In this document: positions 1-12,800 of the stretch, piece after piece
How positions within the stretch are numbered: the first letter of the stretch is position 1
Layout of the letters: every line of letters starts with the position of its first letter
Assembly: GCA_963669155.1 (NCBI GenBank)
Contig: OZ022588.1
Span: forward strand, 21,212,092-21,276,091
Length of the DNA stretch: 64,000 nt
Direction of reading: 5' to 3'
DNA from: Arbacia lixula
Taxonomy: Eukaryota > Echinodermata > Echinoidea > Arbacioida > Arbaciidae
Notes under the pieces: generated by a model
Seen by the model: only the letters and a program-made list of their open reading frames with translations
Told to the model about the DNA's origin: nothing
The model's database searches: none
Made by a program: the position numbers and the translations under genes

Positions 1-1244
1 CCACACTTCCTCTCTTCTTTTCAAACTATTGTTGCAGAATCACACTCTGCCAAATCCTTCATCAACATCCTGTTTGCCCGACCTGATTAACTACTGTTTC
101 TGCTTCATAAATACACCACAGTGTCATAGAACAGAGTAGCATTTATTTTGTCTATGTCTCTTTACTACAGATGGAAGGCCTCTTGTCCTCTTTATCATTA
201 TTCCATTGTCTTCTTTCCTGTGCTTGTCATATCCAGGTTTGGGGTGAATAATAATAAAAATAGATGCTGAATAATAATAATATCTAAACTTAAATAGAGA
301 GCTTTGTACCATTTTTGGTATGATTTATTGTTATGAAAGTGTTTGGTCTCAATCATTCTTGTTTTCATTAAAAAAACATTTTCCTAGGATGTGTTAGTCA
401 ACTTCTAGCCCAAATATTCGACTAATTTTGATCATAGCTATTTCATATAACTGACAAGATCAGCCAGATCAAATAAAACTGCAAATAAATGTATTCTAGC
501 CTCTGCCATCCCCCTGCAATATACACCTATACTTATTTGGTAGTCTGGCAAACACAGATCATTTTATTCCTTTTTGTTTTAATTTTAAAGCTCACAAGAA
601 AATAAAGAATATATAAACCCACAGCTGCCAACATGATTCATCATTGGAGTAATTCGTACATTGCTTACAGCCCAACACCAATAAATTGTACAAGCAATGT
701 GATCTTCAATAATTGATCAATGTCCTTATATTTGATCAGCTACAACACAATTAATCAAAAAGTGAATCTGCTAGTCACCAACAAACATAGAATTGATGGA
801 TGACTGTTGTACAGCCGCACCTGTAATACTGAAATCACAACAAATGAACTAAAAATTAAAGGTAAGAAGTATCGGCAGTAATAATTACAGGCCGTAATCA
901 TGAAAGAACCATTCTGCTGTCATCAACGTATCAAGATTTTCTTTAATATGAATAATTTAAAGCTTTGAGACGATTCATTCCCGGTATCCTCAAACTATTT
1001 TAAAAATTTCATCATTTTGAAATGATCACTTCCAGGTATCCTAAAATAATTTCAACAATTTTATAATTTTGAGATGATTGATTTGAACAATTTCATCATT
1101 TTAAGATCATGATCCCTTCTTGGTATCCTGAACCCAAACAAGAATAGGAGTAAAGGACGTATGGTCATGGCAGAATGGCCCTCCATTGATAACCGGTCCC
1201 GTAGTCCTAATCGCTTCTACTCCTTACCTTTAATGAGCTAGATA
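1..1244. other. 3' flank of the triple-MLLE gene, AT-rich
   Basis: I see no convincing coding exon here. The stretch would hold the 3' UTR and downstream flank of the minus-strand MLLE gene. Around 930-1130 there are three or four diverged copies of a 60-70 bp unit containing TTTCATCATTTTGA and GGTATCCT, an old local tandem duplication. Confidence 0.4.
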
Positions 1245-3771
1245 TCATCTTGTATTTGGTACCGCTAAAGCATCAGCTGCCAACTTGATCTTCTTCTCCA
1301 ACTCTGTCTTGTTCTGTATCACATGACTGAGCTGAGCGTCATCCATTTCAAGCAGCATTCCTGGATTTCAAGAAATGATCACAGGTGGGAAACACACATG
1401 CGTTAACAAAATTAATGTCATCTTTGGAAAGTATACCAGGGTACATTATTTTCTCTCCAAAGCAAACAATTGTACAAGTAGCGTGTGATTGCTAAGATTG
1501 AAGGAAGGAATAAGACTGCAGAGGAATGAATTTGTTTATTACTACATTGTATAATACCTGTACTATACATATTTTTAAGTCACATCATTTACATTTTCCT
1601 TAGTTTCCTGTACATTTTAATAACTGATTACGTTAATCTGTGATATTTCAAACGAGTAACTGATAAGGGTTTGTGCCTGGAAACTAGCCATTCCTCTAAT
1701 CACTACCCACCTGTTATCTTTGCCGCGGAGTCAGCGTCATAGCTGCCTGCCACCAGTCCATACAGCCGCTCTCCGAGCTCTTCTCTCCTGCTGCCTTCAG
1801 ACCTTAGGGATGCCAACGACTTGGCGACGGCGTTCCTGAGGTTTGCTGGTGATGACAACAAGCCTCCGATCACTTCAGCATCCAGCTCCAGCAACATCCC
1901 TGGGATTGGGAGATTCAAGGAGATTGGGTTGCTTCTTGTCATTTAAGGCCACCACAGAAACTTAGAAATTTGCCCTAGCTAATTGTTTTTAAATTTTGCG
2001 GCATTATTCTACATGTGATGTCTGTATAAGTAATAATTTGTAAGTAATGATTTACTTCATAGCAAATCTGTAAGAGAAAACCTATCAAAATCTGGCTGTA
2101 CATGTTGCATACAAACAAATACAAAAAACACACCAACATAGACATAGACATAATTGGACATATATCCAGAATACAACATTTTTAGTAGTATTAGGATTAT
2201 TATTGATAATAATTATCATTACTATCATCATCAATAGTGAGATCTTAATCATCATTGTGGCTGATCAACAACATCTTGGGTCAATAACGTAATGGCTGTG
2301 ACTCTGTGACACTTAATCAAGTGATTCAAAGCGCTGTACAGGCATTTACATAATAAGAAATAGGAACAAAAACATAAAAACTAGAAAGCAACATTAATTA
2401 TAAACAAGAAAAAATATTTCGCCTGCATTGAAAATTAGGAATTAAACAGGAATTAAAGGCAGTATAGAGAATTGTTTCCATGGCTACCTGTTGATAGAGA
2501 CTCAAATCTGGCTAACCTGTGATCTTGGCACACTGAAGGGGTTCTATCTTGGCTACTTCAGCATACAGCGCTTCCCCATAACGCTCCTTCTCTTCGCTCC
2601 TCTCATCCTCCCTGCAAAAAAAGGGGAGATGAATACTGTATACACCGATATTTTCACATTTTAAGAGTAAATCTCACGTTTTGTGAATGCCATTTTTCAT
2701 GATTTTAGAGGTGCTTTCATTTGTGTGAATGGACATGAACCAACAGGGAAATGTTTGCAATAATTGACTTGATAATTGAAAATAAAACTACCTCAAAAAT
2801 TAGCACATATTCAGTAATTGAAATTAACTTGATTCTGAATATATTGTGCAAAAAGGAGATAACATTTGATGGATGGTAATAGAACATTCTCTATGAAACT
2901 AGTAGGGAATACTCCGCTGCTCATCCTCTTTGCTCCTTTATTCTCTCTTTTCTCACCTGGTCTCTGAGCAGCTCTTTCTAGAGCTATACTACAGCTCAAA
3001 GGAATTGGCATTAGGGAAAGGGAAAAAGAAGAAAGGGAAGGACCCACAGTTTTAAACCGCGGTATATTTCGTCCAGTTCAGCATGAAACGATGCTTTTTA
3101 GGCTAAAGCATCGTGTTTCATGCTGAACTGGACAAAATATACTGCGGTTTAAAACTGTGGCTCCTTCCCTTTCCCTATGCCAATTCCTTTGAGCTGTTGT
3201 ATATACCAAACAGTCCTTTTATGGATACACATTATGTACCGTGAACACTCGTGGTAATCTTTTCACCATGCCAGAACCTTCCTTGAAAGAACATATCAAT
3301 TATTTTAATTGTTTGTATCCTTCTCTTTTGTTGTTGAAGTATATCATCATAAGAGATGACTTCATTATTCAAATATAATGCATATTTAAGCTTTGATGAA
3401 GCCTTAGTAACTAAAGTTACAATGTGACATGTAGCAATAAACACTGGCCTATTGTGAGCTACAAGCATTTTTGAGAGTGGCCGACACAAATCAGCAAATC
3501 AATGACTGAAGGTAGACGGAGGTGGCCTGATGTTTGCATACCCTTGAATCACCCTGAGGGCCCCCTCTATTCGCTGCCTAAGAAGCGAATCATCTTCCAG
3601 CATTCTCATGATGTCATCATTCTCCGCCTCCAGCAGCATCCCTGTGATGCAGTCAGCTTTCCCACAATGCACCTCAGACACCTTGGCAAACAGGTGCTCC
3701 CCCAGTACTTGCTTGGTGTCAAGAAGGGGTGTTCTAGTGTTAGACTGGTACATGCTTACAATTGGCTGCAT
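1245..3771 (-). CDS. Protein of three tandem MLLE (PABC) domains
   Basis: Four minus-strand exons join in phase: 3771-3542, 2611-2517, 1899-1711 and 1360-1245 (stop TGA at 1247-1245), giving 630 nt or 209 aa. Three MLLE domains follow one another, at about residues 20-76, 85-140 and 148-205. Each contains the ITGMLLE signature of poly(A)-binding-protein C termini (KITGMLLE in copies 2 and 3, CITGMLLE in copy 1), and LGEHLF or LGERLY-type first helices. MLLE domains bind PAM2 peptides. Copies 2 and 3 are each split by a phase-1 intron exactly between ITG and MLLE; copy 1 is not. The ATG at 3771 follows an in-frame TAG; the ATG at 3753 has a better Kozak context (A at -3). I found no RRM-coding exons upstream as far as DSN1, so this looks like a stand-alone MLLE protein, but spliced upstream exons cannot be excluded. 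The alternative is the C-terminal remnant of a duplicated PABPC gene. Confidence 0.75.
2985..3205. repeat. Long foldback (palindromic MITE) in MLLE-gene intron 1
   Basis: Two arms of about 100 bp are inverted around 3095. The left arm runs from TACTACAGCTCAAAGG through CAGTTTTAAACCGCGG to CATGAAACGATGC; the right arm is its complement, ending CCTTTGAGCTGTTGTA. Mismatches are few. It lies between the MLLE exons ending at 3542 and starting at 2611, so the transcript could form a long hairpin. No coding capacity. Confidence 0.75.
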
Positions 3772-6700
3772 CTACACCTAATCTGCTACCGGTGCAGTTT
3801 CAGTCTGATCAAGAATCACTGGCTAAGGAGAAAGTGAAAAAGGAAATGCGTGAAAATTACAAAAAGAAGCGATATGAAATCCGCAAAATTAAATTGTGTA
3901 TAAATTAAGACAGACAATGAAATACTTCTTCTTCTCGATAAGTTCAGGCCACCTTCAGGTGTATTTTCAAACTGTTGAGGGTGTGGTGTGGGTATATGTA
4001 CAGTGCTCAACATTAAAAGAACTACAGGTGGATACTAGGTGCAGCTAAAAAACATCGAGTACTTAACGAAGCTATATTCTGTACCTCTTGCTTGAAGGCT
4101 GGCAAGGAGGTACATACTGTCCAGATCTAGACGAGAACTCCCCTCACAATACCATTACTGGAATCTGACTAAAATTCAAGTAAAACGATATTGCTCTCAT
4201 GATTTCTGTAGCCTGGTCTATAGAGATCTGAGACCACAATGACACGCGCACTGTTTACGGAGAGCGGTGGGGCTCAGGAGTTTCTGTTCACTGGGACACA
4301 TTTGTGTGCAGTCAGCAGAAGCTGTCCTTGCCAAAACATGCAAAAAGCCAGCGTTGTTTTTGTGCCCAAGTCGAAGACTGTCAACTGTTAAACTGTTAAC
4401 TTTAGACCTAGAGGTGGTCTTGAGAGAACAGCTGATCCGGCACGGTGGATTTGGGAGTATGAACAGGGTCAGGATTAACCGTCTCATTTGGGGCATTCTT
4501 TAATTGAAATGACATTTTTGGACATACCATGACATACCATCGAATAGGGCGTTCTGAGGAGCCAAATGCAATCTAGGCGGATCCAACATCCTACAAAGAC
4601 TGATATTTCAGTCTAATTCGGGAGATGCATACCCGGTAGGTGAAGGTGACAAGACTGAGCTTAGTGCATGGGAGTTGGCTAGAGACGGAGTACAGTCCTA
4701 CAGTACAGAGACTGATTTTGTGGTCCAAGACTTGTGCTATATGCTGTGGCTGTATATTAGTATGATGGGTGGGCCATTCTCGCCGCGCTTACGATTTGAG
4801 ACGAAAACAAATACGTATTTCGATATACTCTTACACTAAATCACACTTACTTTCATGCTTTATATTTTCAAAATCATATTACAGAGACATTTTGAGTAAA
4901 CACTTACGAATAATTGTATTTTCAGTGCAAAACTGTGAGCCTGTCAATATTTGTCGACGATAAAGTTATGGCCCTTAAACGCCGCACCGTTTACGTGCAT
5001 TGTCAATGGGCTTTTCTTGATCGATTATGTGTTCGATTTCATGGTGACTTGGTGATTTGAATAAAAAAGAAAAAAAAAAGAAATTTGTAGTTTGCTTGTT
5101 CATGTGATTTGCGTTTGAAGTAGACTATTGATAGAAGAATTCTATTTTCTTTAAGGCTACCCTAGATGTTAAATGGAACGAGGTCCGAAAAAAAGAGACT
5201 GCAATAATACGAGAGTCTTCATTTCGATCGCATTTTCTCGGAACGCGCATGATGTAGTGCCGAAGGCATGCGCATCACGATCAAACTGACTTCTCCGCTC
5301 GGCTACCGGAGCGATCGCGGTGCGGGTGCGCGGCAGGAATTTCGGAGAAAACGGATTTTCTGGTCGGCAAATAATTTTGACATTTACCGAATAATGTGAT
5401 TTTTTGTAGCTTAAAATTTCAAAAGACGATAATTTAGATGAAACTTGCGTTTTTTTACTCGTAATTGCGTAGCTTGACAGAAACTGTTGTGCCGACGGTC
5501 ATTCTCTAGTCTCACGCGTGATACGCTTACCATTTTGTTCTAATAGTGATACGCATTTTTGCTAGTGCGTCGATTAAGGGCCCCGCGGTGAGAATGGGAC
5601 ACTAGCCATACTCATTTGGAGCCTGGGGCTGGATAGCCCCGGGACTGCTCCCGTGCAGAGGGGGCGTGAGCGGGGCTGGTCGCAGTAAGAGCCTGGAGGG
5701 AGGGCTACACATTACTATTCCTGTAACCCAGAATTATCCGTTATACTTACAGGTGTTTGTGAAGAAATGTTCAGATAACGTTGAGCATGCAGGTACGATG
5801 CTATGCGTGCTATGAATCACCACAACCAGACAGAAAAAGGGAGAGGATCTGTGGCATGCAAGCAACTTACATTCAAATCCGTAATTTGCGTAAATAAGAT
5901 GAAGCTGTTAGCCTACGATCGAGACTTTGTGAAATAATCAATAAGTTACATTTACACTACGTTGGTGTCAGCCTCGAGGGATTTTAATTGTCAACGACCA
6001 AAGGCAAAAAGAAAATCTGGAAAATAAGTGAGCTTGAGGTAATTTATCATCACTTAATTTTTAGTATGACCATCTTTCATCTAGAATGATCAAGGCCTAC
6101 TTTCATCTCGAATGACATTAAAATGCACCTCAAATGAAGTGCTTCAATTTGCATCCGGCCGTTTCATTCGAGAAGGAGCTACTATTTTCATGTGGAGAGA
6201 AACTACCGTTAGGCCTATGCACTATCCCCTATTTCAGCACTAGTTTTTTTTTTCTCATTTTAGTGAAATATTGTTTTACAATTTCTTCTCGCCTTGAACT
6301 AAGAATAGTGCCCAATTGCCGCGATCCACCCGCGCGCGCCCGCGACGTACACATAGTACATGCACAGGAAAACAAGCGGGCTTCTTAAAAATGGACGACT
6401 CTGCTGCAGCGAGAGTGGAAACTACGTTCGTTTTAAAACCTTGATTTTTCTCAACATGCTTAGATTTTAAATTTATCATGCAAATGTTAATAGAAGTGCT
6501 AATCTTATGAGAAATAATTGCTCAATTTGTGTGTCTTTTAAGCATTAGCAACGTGTTTTGGAAGTTGACTTACGGTTACGCCGTATTACATTCATTATCG
6601 TAGACCGGTACTGCGGTAGGCCAGATCCTGAAGTAAACCCTGCCTACGCTCCTGGCGGGCCGCCATGAGCGTGTGGGGTAGCCGCTGATTTTTCTTCTCG

Positions 6701-6925
6701 CGGCTGAGCAGCCAGAAGTCTTGTTATGATTGGAAAATTACAACTTTATTTATGATGCCTGGGGACCCATTCTTCTCGATTCAGGGTTATTTTCAAAAAT
6801 GTAATTTTGATTAAAGAATGAGAGTATTGACCATGATGACGTACACGATTAATTCCTGTCTAGCCAAGTTTCAGGTTAGATTAAACTTTAAAGCTGTCAG
6901 CCTGCCATCCTCTTTCTGCATTAGA
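3772..6925. other. Divergent intergenic region between MLLE gene and DSN1
   Basis: No exon with recognisable protein similarity is visible on either strand. A relatively CpG-rich patch spans about 5220-5700, including an NRF1-like GGCATGCGCA at 5265-5274. With one gene leaving on each side, this could be the shared promoter region, which is inference. A second CG-rich patch lies near 6320-6420 and holds an ATG (6391) that opens only a 17-codon frame. Confidence 0.35.
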
Positions 6926-9835
6926 ATGCCAGCGACATCTGATTTAGAACTCAGGTTAGCGGCAGAGCTAATGATGCTAAACCGATTCTTGAAGAGAATG
7001 CTAAGTTGGATATCAGTGACATTTCATGTATTGATACGTGATCAGAATTGTCTGACAAATTGATAGCCTCTCACGAAACTTCCCAATAATTGATATTCAG
7101 GTTGAAATGATGATGATTATGTTCAATATTGTTTAAAATGTTAATTAGTCTATGGTTTGAAGTATAAAGCATCATGTTCATGAAGATTGGTGCTATCAAT
7201 CTCTCATTTTCTTCTGTGATTTCAACTCTTCAATTTTCTTTAATGCTTTCCATTTTGGTCATATTTGTGTTGAAAGATACCATGTAAATGATTATGATAC
7301 ATGTGTAGTCTACGCAAACATGCCATTCTTGAAATAAATGCCTGAATATTGAAGAAAGAGGTAATTACATGCATGTGTTGATATTCACAACTGATGTAAA
7401 AATCTCAATCACACGTAGACTTAATCATTCAAAAATTAATAACCGAACATGAGTGAATTTTCAACATTAAACAGTGTTAGAATGTTGGCCGGCTTGCTTA
7501 GAGTTAGATTAGCCCTCTGATCTACAGAATGCTCAAATGACACTCAACATTTTAAAATATTTATTAACCTTTTTCATGAATCTTGCCTTCAATGGAGTGA
7601 TGTTAAACAAGCAAACCCCTTTCCCCGTCACAGCTGATTTTATGCTTACTGGTAGCAAATTCTGACATAATGCAGCAGAAATGTTATCATGGAACGCGTA
7701 ATGCTAATTCATTCACTTTTCACAGTTACGCAACTCAGCTTTCCATAAGCCACTATTGTTCTCAAGGATTGTCCGATCGAGAACAATAGATGCGACAGGG
7801 TCCAAGTAGTTCCAGAGAGCTGAGGTTAGAGTTGTAATAGCTTTGAGAATCACCTCAGTGCTAACTATCAGAGTTTAGAACTGAGGTTAGAGTTGTCATC
7901 GTGTCGAGAAACGCGCCCCAAATACACTGTACTCCGAAATCCGAATACCATCTGTCATATATTTTGCGAGTCCAATTATGTGCGAATCTGGACTTCGTGA
8001 CAATTTCGCGGGAGGTTAAATTCGCGATCGTGGAGTGCTAGTCATGCTAGTGCTAGTACTACTAGTCCTCGAGCACATCAATCACTGATTTTTTGGTCTA
8101 GCCCAGAACCAGAGGTCAAAGTCAAATTGTAAAATCATTGTCGACATGAAACCCAGATTGTGAAGTGCAGCAGCAGGCTGGACGATGTACCCCTCATCTC
8201 GCAGTAGTTGATGAGTTTAGACCACAATGTATTCATGAGTCAAAACAAGCCATTTTAGACTACAGTGCCAGTATTATTTGTAATGTTTAATGACCCAAAC
8301 TGGAATGTGCATTTCTCTTTCCTTTTATTTTGTCTTCCAGATCAGCTAGAAAGCGCAAGGCGGATGATGACCCAAATAATGTGGTATGCCAACATTAATA
8401 TTAAGAGTGATGTTTTACTTGGAATGTGTAAAGCCTTAGAAAATATGCTATAGGTCACAATCCATATCAAACAACTAAGATGTCATTACTCAGAAGAACA
8501 TATTTTTGATATCCATATTTGTATGGACAATTATTCACTGGCAAATGTGAGATAAAAGGTGAAAAACTTAAAACCCTCACTGCTGTGGAGGAAAAGGGTT
8601 TGTCACAAATCAGGCATGTTACTTCATATAATTTATTTGCATTTCAGTAGTAACAGTCAAAAAATTACATTGGAATTAGTTGAAACCAAAATTTTTAGAA
8701 AGGTTTATCCCCATAAATCCAGTGTAATGTAACTAACAAAAATATTTACTTTATTTTTCCTGAGAAAAAGCAAGTAAAAATTGTTTAATATGAAGACATT
8801 ATTTTCCACTGCTGTAGATACCATCGACTATCTCCAAGCACAAGAAAAGGCAGAAGCGACGGTCAAGCTTCATGAGAGGGCGGTCAAGGAAGTCCTTACC
8901 TCCGGTCAACATCGAGATCTCAGGTAGTGCTTGACCAATCCATTTGTGTGATTGACTATCTTGCTAGTCTGTGAATTCAGCTCTTGTTCTGTAATGCAAG
9001 CATTTTGCAGTAATTCAAAGTAGAGTTACATCATTATTTTGATTGATTCAAAGTCAGCAGCTGGTGCAGACTAATATTAGACATATTAAATTAAATAAAA
9101 ATTTACACAAAAGAAGCTGTAATCCTTACATCTCACTCAATGCATTAAGTCAAGGTATGTTTGACAACATTTAGTAGAGGCAGTTCATTGAATGTCTTTT
9201 GGCTTTGGTATTCCAAAGGTCAAGGGAAATTCAATTAATATCTTAGACAAAGATGAAGATTAATAGTAAATAGCAATGTTTACAGGCCATTTGGCAATGA
9301 AATGTTACCATGAGGATTGAGAGATAATGGTAATACTTCCTGTCTGCCCAGAAATGTGGAGGCATACCAGTAAACTGCTAGTAGTTGAATTTCTCTAGTT
9401 TGATGACCTATGGTAGTGAGACATGGGCAACAAAATCATCTAATGTGGAGCAAATTGGAAAGGCTGAGATGAGGATGGTCAGATGGATGTTCGGGGTATC
9501 ATTGTGTGAGATATAGAGAAACGAAGACCTCCTCCAGTCAATAGGCCTGGTAAGAATGGGACAGGTGATGAGAGAGAGAGAGAGCAGGCTGAGATGGTAT
9601 GGTTATGTCGCTAGGAGAGAAGAGACCCACTGGCTCCAGATAATACAAAGTTTCGCAGTTGTTGGGAGGAATCCATGGGGGAGACCTTGTAAGACATGGA
9701 AGGAAACAATCGGAGAAGACAGAAAAGTGTTGGACATTAGCCACATTGACCCAAATGACAGGACAGTATGGAGGAGAGCCATCAAGGAAATGAACTGTCT
9801 AATCCCACAAAGAGGGAAAAGCTGCCTTTAAACAT

Positions 9836-9886
<51 letters not shown>

Positions 9887-12800
9887 CATTCATGTATATG
9901 AAGGGTTTTTCTTTTATCTACCCAAACTTAGAGCTTCACAAGAGAATCCCGTGGGATATTCCAGAGGAGAAGAGATTGGAACTCCTCAAGCAGGCAGCCT
10001 TTGAGGTAAGTACAGGCATCTCTTTGTGGCTGCTGACATCATGTTGCTTGCTTATCCTTTGTACCTCGTTGAAGTGTTACCTTTGACCAACTCTCCCCAA
10101 ACCTGGTACAATCAAAATATGACAGATCTCTTTCAGTTAACATGACATAACCAAATATTAAGATTAACAACCAATATATTTCCCAAGCAATACCAGGTAT
10201 ACCAGTCAACTGTTATATTTCTCTAGGTCATATTAAAAAAAAACTACAGTGAAATTTGCTTTAGTAACCACTGTGTATAAAAAACAACAACAACAGCTTA
10301 TCAAGACCACATTTGGTGTTTCCCTTGAAAAAAGTGTTTGTTATTGAAATTTGTAATGTTGAAATATTTAGGTAACCTGTAAATGAATGCAACCTGCTCA
10401 TAAAAAACACATTTCTTGTCTCTCTTGAGTGGTCTTTATGTACAGGTTTGTGTGTAAAAAATGATGAGTCTAATGATATATCAAGTGGTAAATATCCTTT
10501 TGAGTAAATGGACATTTTCAACAAAAATTGTACATAACATATGGGAGAGCACCTCACATGTGTTTCACAATATCAAACCTTTAAAATCTGATAATTTTCT
10601 TTTCCTTTGACTGATTTTTGTCAAACCTTCACTAATATGTTTCTTTATGTTTCTGCTTTTATCAAAGCCAACCTAAGTTCAGGGTGGACGATCCCTTTAA
10701 CTTCCATCTGTTCTTTCTTCTCCTCTTAGTACACCATGCAGAAGCTGCAGACTGAGGTTCCTCTCCTTGACTCAGACCTGGACCTCCAATGCAAGTGTGA
10801 GTTGCCTTCAGGAGTAGAGAGAGGGGATCATGCAAATATGACAACCCCATAGATTAGATCAAAGACACATTTTTTTAATAGAAAATGATCTATAAAATGT
10901 TAGATTAGATGGTGGTAATTAATTAAACCTAAACAAAATTGTATAACCCAGAAACTAGTGAACAGCTCTCAGTTTGTTTTTTACTGTTCACCAAACATAT
11001 AAACTGCAGTGTGGCTCACCATGTTTTTGTTGGTGCAGTATGAAGATTTATTGCACAAAGGCTTATATTAAATGACTTGCCATGACACTAGCAATGTTGT
11101 GATTGACACACTTTGTTTCAGATGCACAGAATTTGAGGAAAAGCTCGGAGCAAAGATTTGTTGTTTCTTTGCCTGTCCATTTCATGTGAAGTAACAACCG
11201 GTAACCAAAATGTTAAATTCTTGTTCTTACATTAAGAAATGTGTCTCATGAGTTTATTTTGATACCGATCTGACTTATATTGTACATGTATTGATAGTTC
11301 TGACTGAAGTCAAATAAAGCTAAGTGATATCAATGCAAATTCTGAAATTGCCAAATATATTTGTATTTGAAATGTATTTGAAATGTAACATAATGTATAC
11401 GGAATGGCCTGTATGTTTTTTGTTCCATTTGCCTTTGCACAGTGAACAAAGCCTTTGTAGATACTTTGGCTGATGTGAAGGGCTCCGGCATACTTACTCA
11501 TGCGTGCAAGAAGAACAGGTTCGACTTTAATTGGATGACTTATATTGCAAAACCACATATCATCTGCAGTCAATGTATACAATTTAAACATGGGTATTGT
11601 GCAAGATTTGCTTTTCAATATAGTTAGAAACTTGATATATAAATTGCTTGTCAAGCTTTTTATACTTGTCACAATTGTACATTGAACCCAATTCAGCCTT
11701 CAGACTGTGATGTTTGGTTTTAATAAAACCTTTCAATTCAATTCATACATTCATTCATTCGATCATAGGTCCATGCAATTAGTGTTATTTCGATTAGGCA
11801 AAGTACCCTAGTTTGATCACCTTTTGGGACCCTTCTACTATTACAAGAGCCCATATTTTTGTGGTTTAACTTTCAGGTGTGAGTAGAGTCCACAGAAAAA
11901 TCTGATTGAATATTCCATGGAGAGTGCAAATGAAAACAAATCATGCACTTGTGCTAGCACAGAGTTCCTTGCCGTGTCATGATCATTTCATTGCACACAT
12001 TGCCTGCACATACACCAATTTTCAGGAAGTGCCATAGTCCTAGAAGCTATTCCATAATTCATTGCGATTCTTTTGCGAAGCCTGCGTCTCAGCACTTGCC
12101 ATATTGTTAATAGTGAGAACAGTCTTTTTGCCTGGTGTATTAAAGGCTTGATATACATCATGACCTATTGAACTCATGTACATGTATCCAGCTATATAGA
12201 GACAGGCAGTGGTCTTTAGTCAGATATGCCATTTATGCTCAACCAGCTGTATTTCTTGTTAATTTTCCTGAAGAATGCATTTGATGCTGCAGTATTCCTT
12301 TCCTATGATTGTGCGTAACCAACTCAGGTTTTATTTTCTCACCATACACTCAGATTTGAGTGATCATTATCCCATATTTCATCTGTCTTCTGTTATTGAT
12401 TCTAACCAAGGTTGTAAAAATAATTCTTCATTTGTTCGTCATATTACCCCTTCTGCTTTGCAGTTTTTGTCGCGTGATTTGTCAAATACTAATTGGTCTT
12501 TTATTTTGAAAGAGAATGACGCCAGTCTTGCCTATGATTTGTTTCTAAAATACTATGTTTCTCTGTTAAACAAATACATGCCACTAAGGGAGAAGAAATT
12601 AAAAACTAAGATTAAAAAACCATGGATTACGCGTGCAATATTGAAGTCAATTAAACAAAAAAATCGTCTTTTTAAAATTCATCGTTGTAATCCTAACAAT
12701 TGTAATGATGAGTCAAAATATAAGAAATACCGTAATAAACTCAACTCTGTAATACGTGAAGCAAAAAGAGTATATTACTTTGAAAAGTTTCAAGAAGTAA

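Noticed and set aside
4093-4150. Minus-strand reading with RLDLDSM near a donor-like GAG|GTACAG, possible extra exon of the MLLE gene
   Set aside because: The acceptor side is poor and an in-frame stop lies just upstream; the resemblance to a MED22 C-terminal motif looks accidental.
5600-5710. GC-rich segment after ATACTCATTTGGAG, considered as a spliceosomal snRNA
   Set aside because: The sequence does not match the U1 body or its conserved loops as I know them.
6391-6444. ATG at 6391 (MDDSAAARVETT) as the DSN1 start
   Set aside because: Its frame stops after 17 codons and no convincing donor lies before the stop; the ATG at 6926 fits phase better.
9768-10086. Frames with poly-Asp or poly-Met
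   Set aside because: They translate the (GAT)n tail of a non-LTR fragment; the genuine DSN1 exon at 9932-10005 uses a bounded piece of one of these frames.
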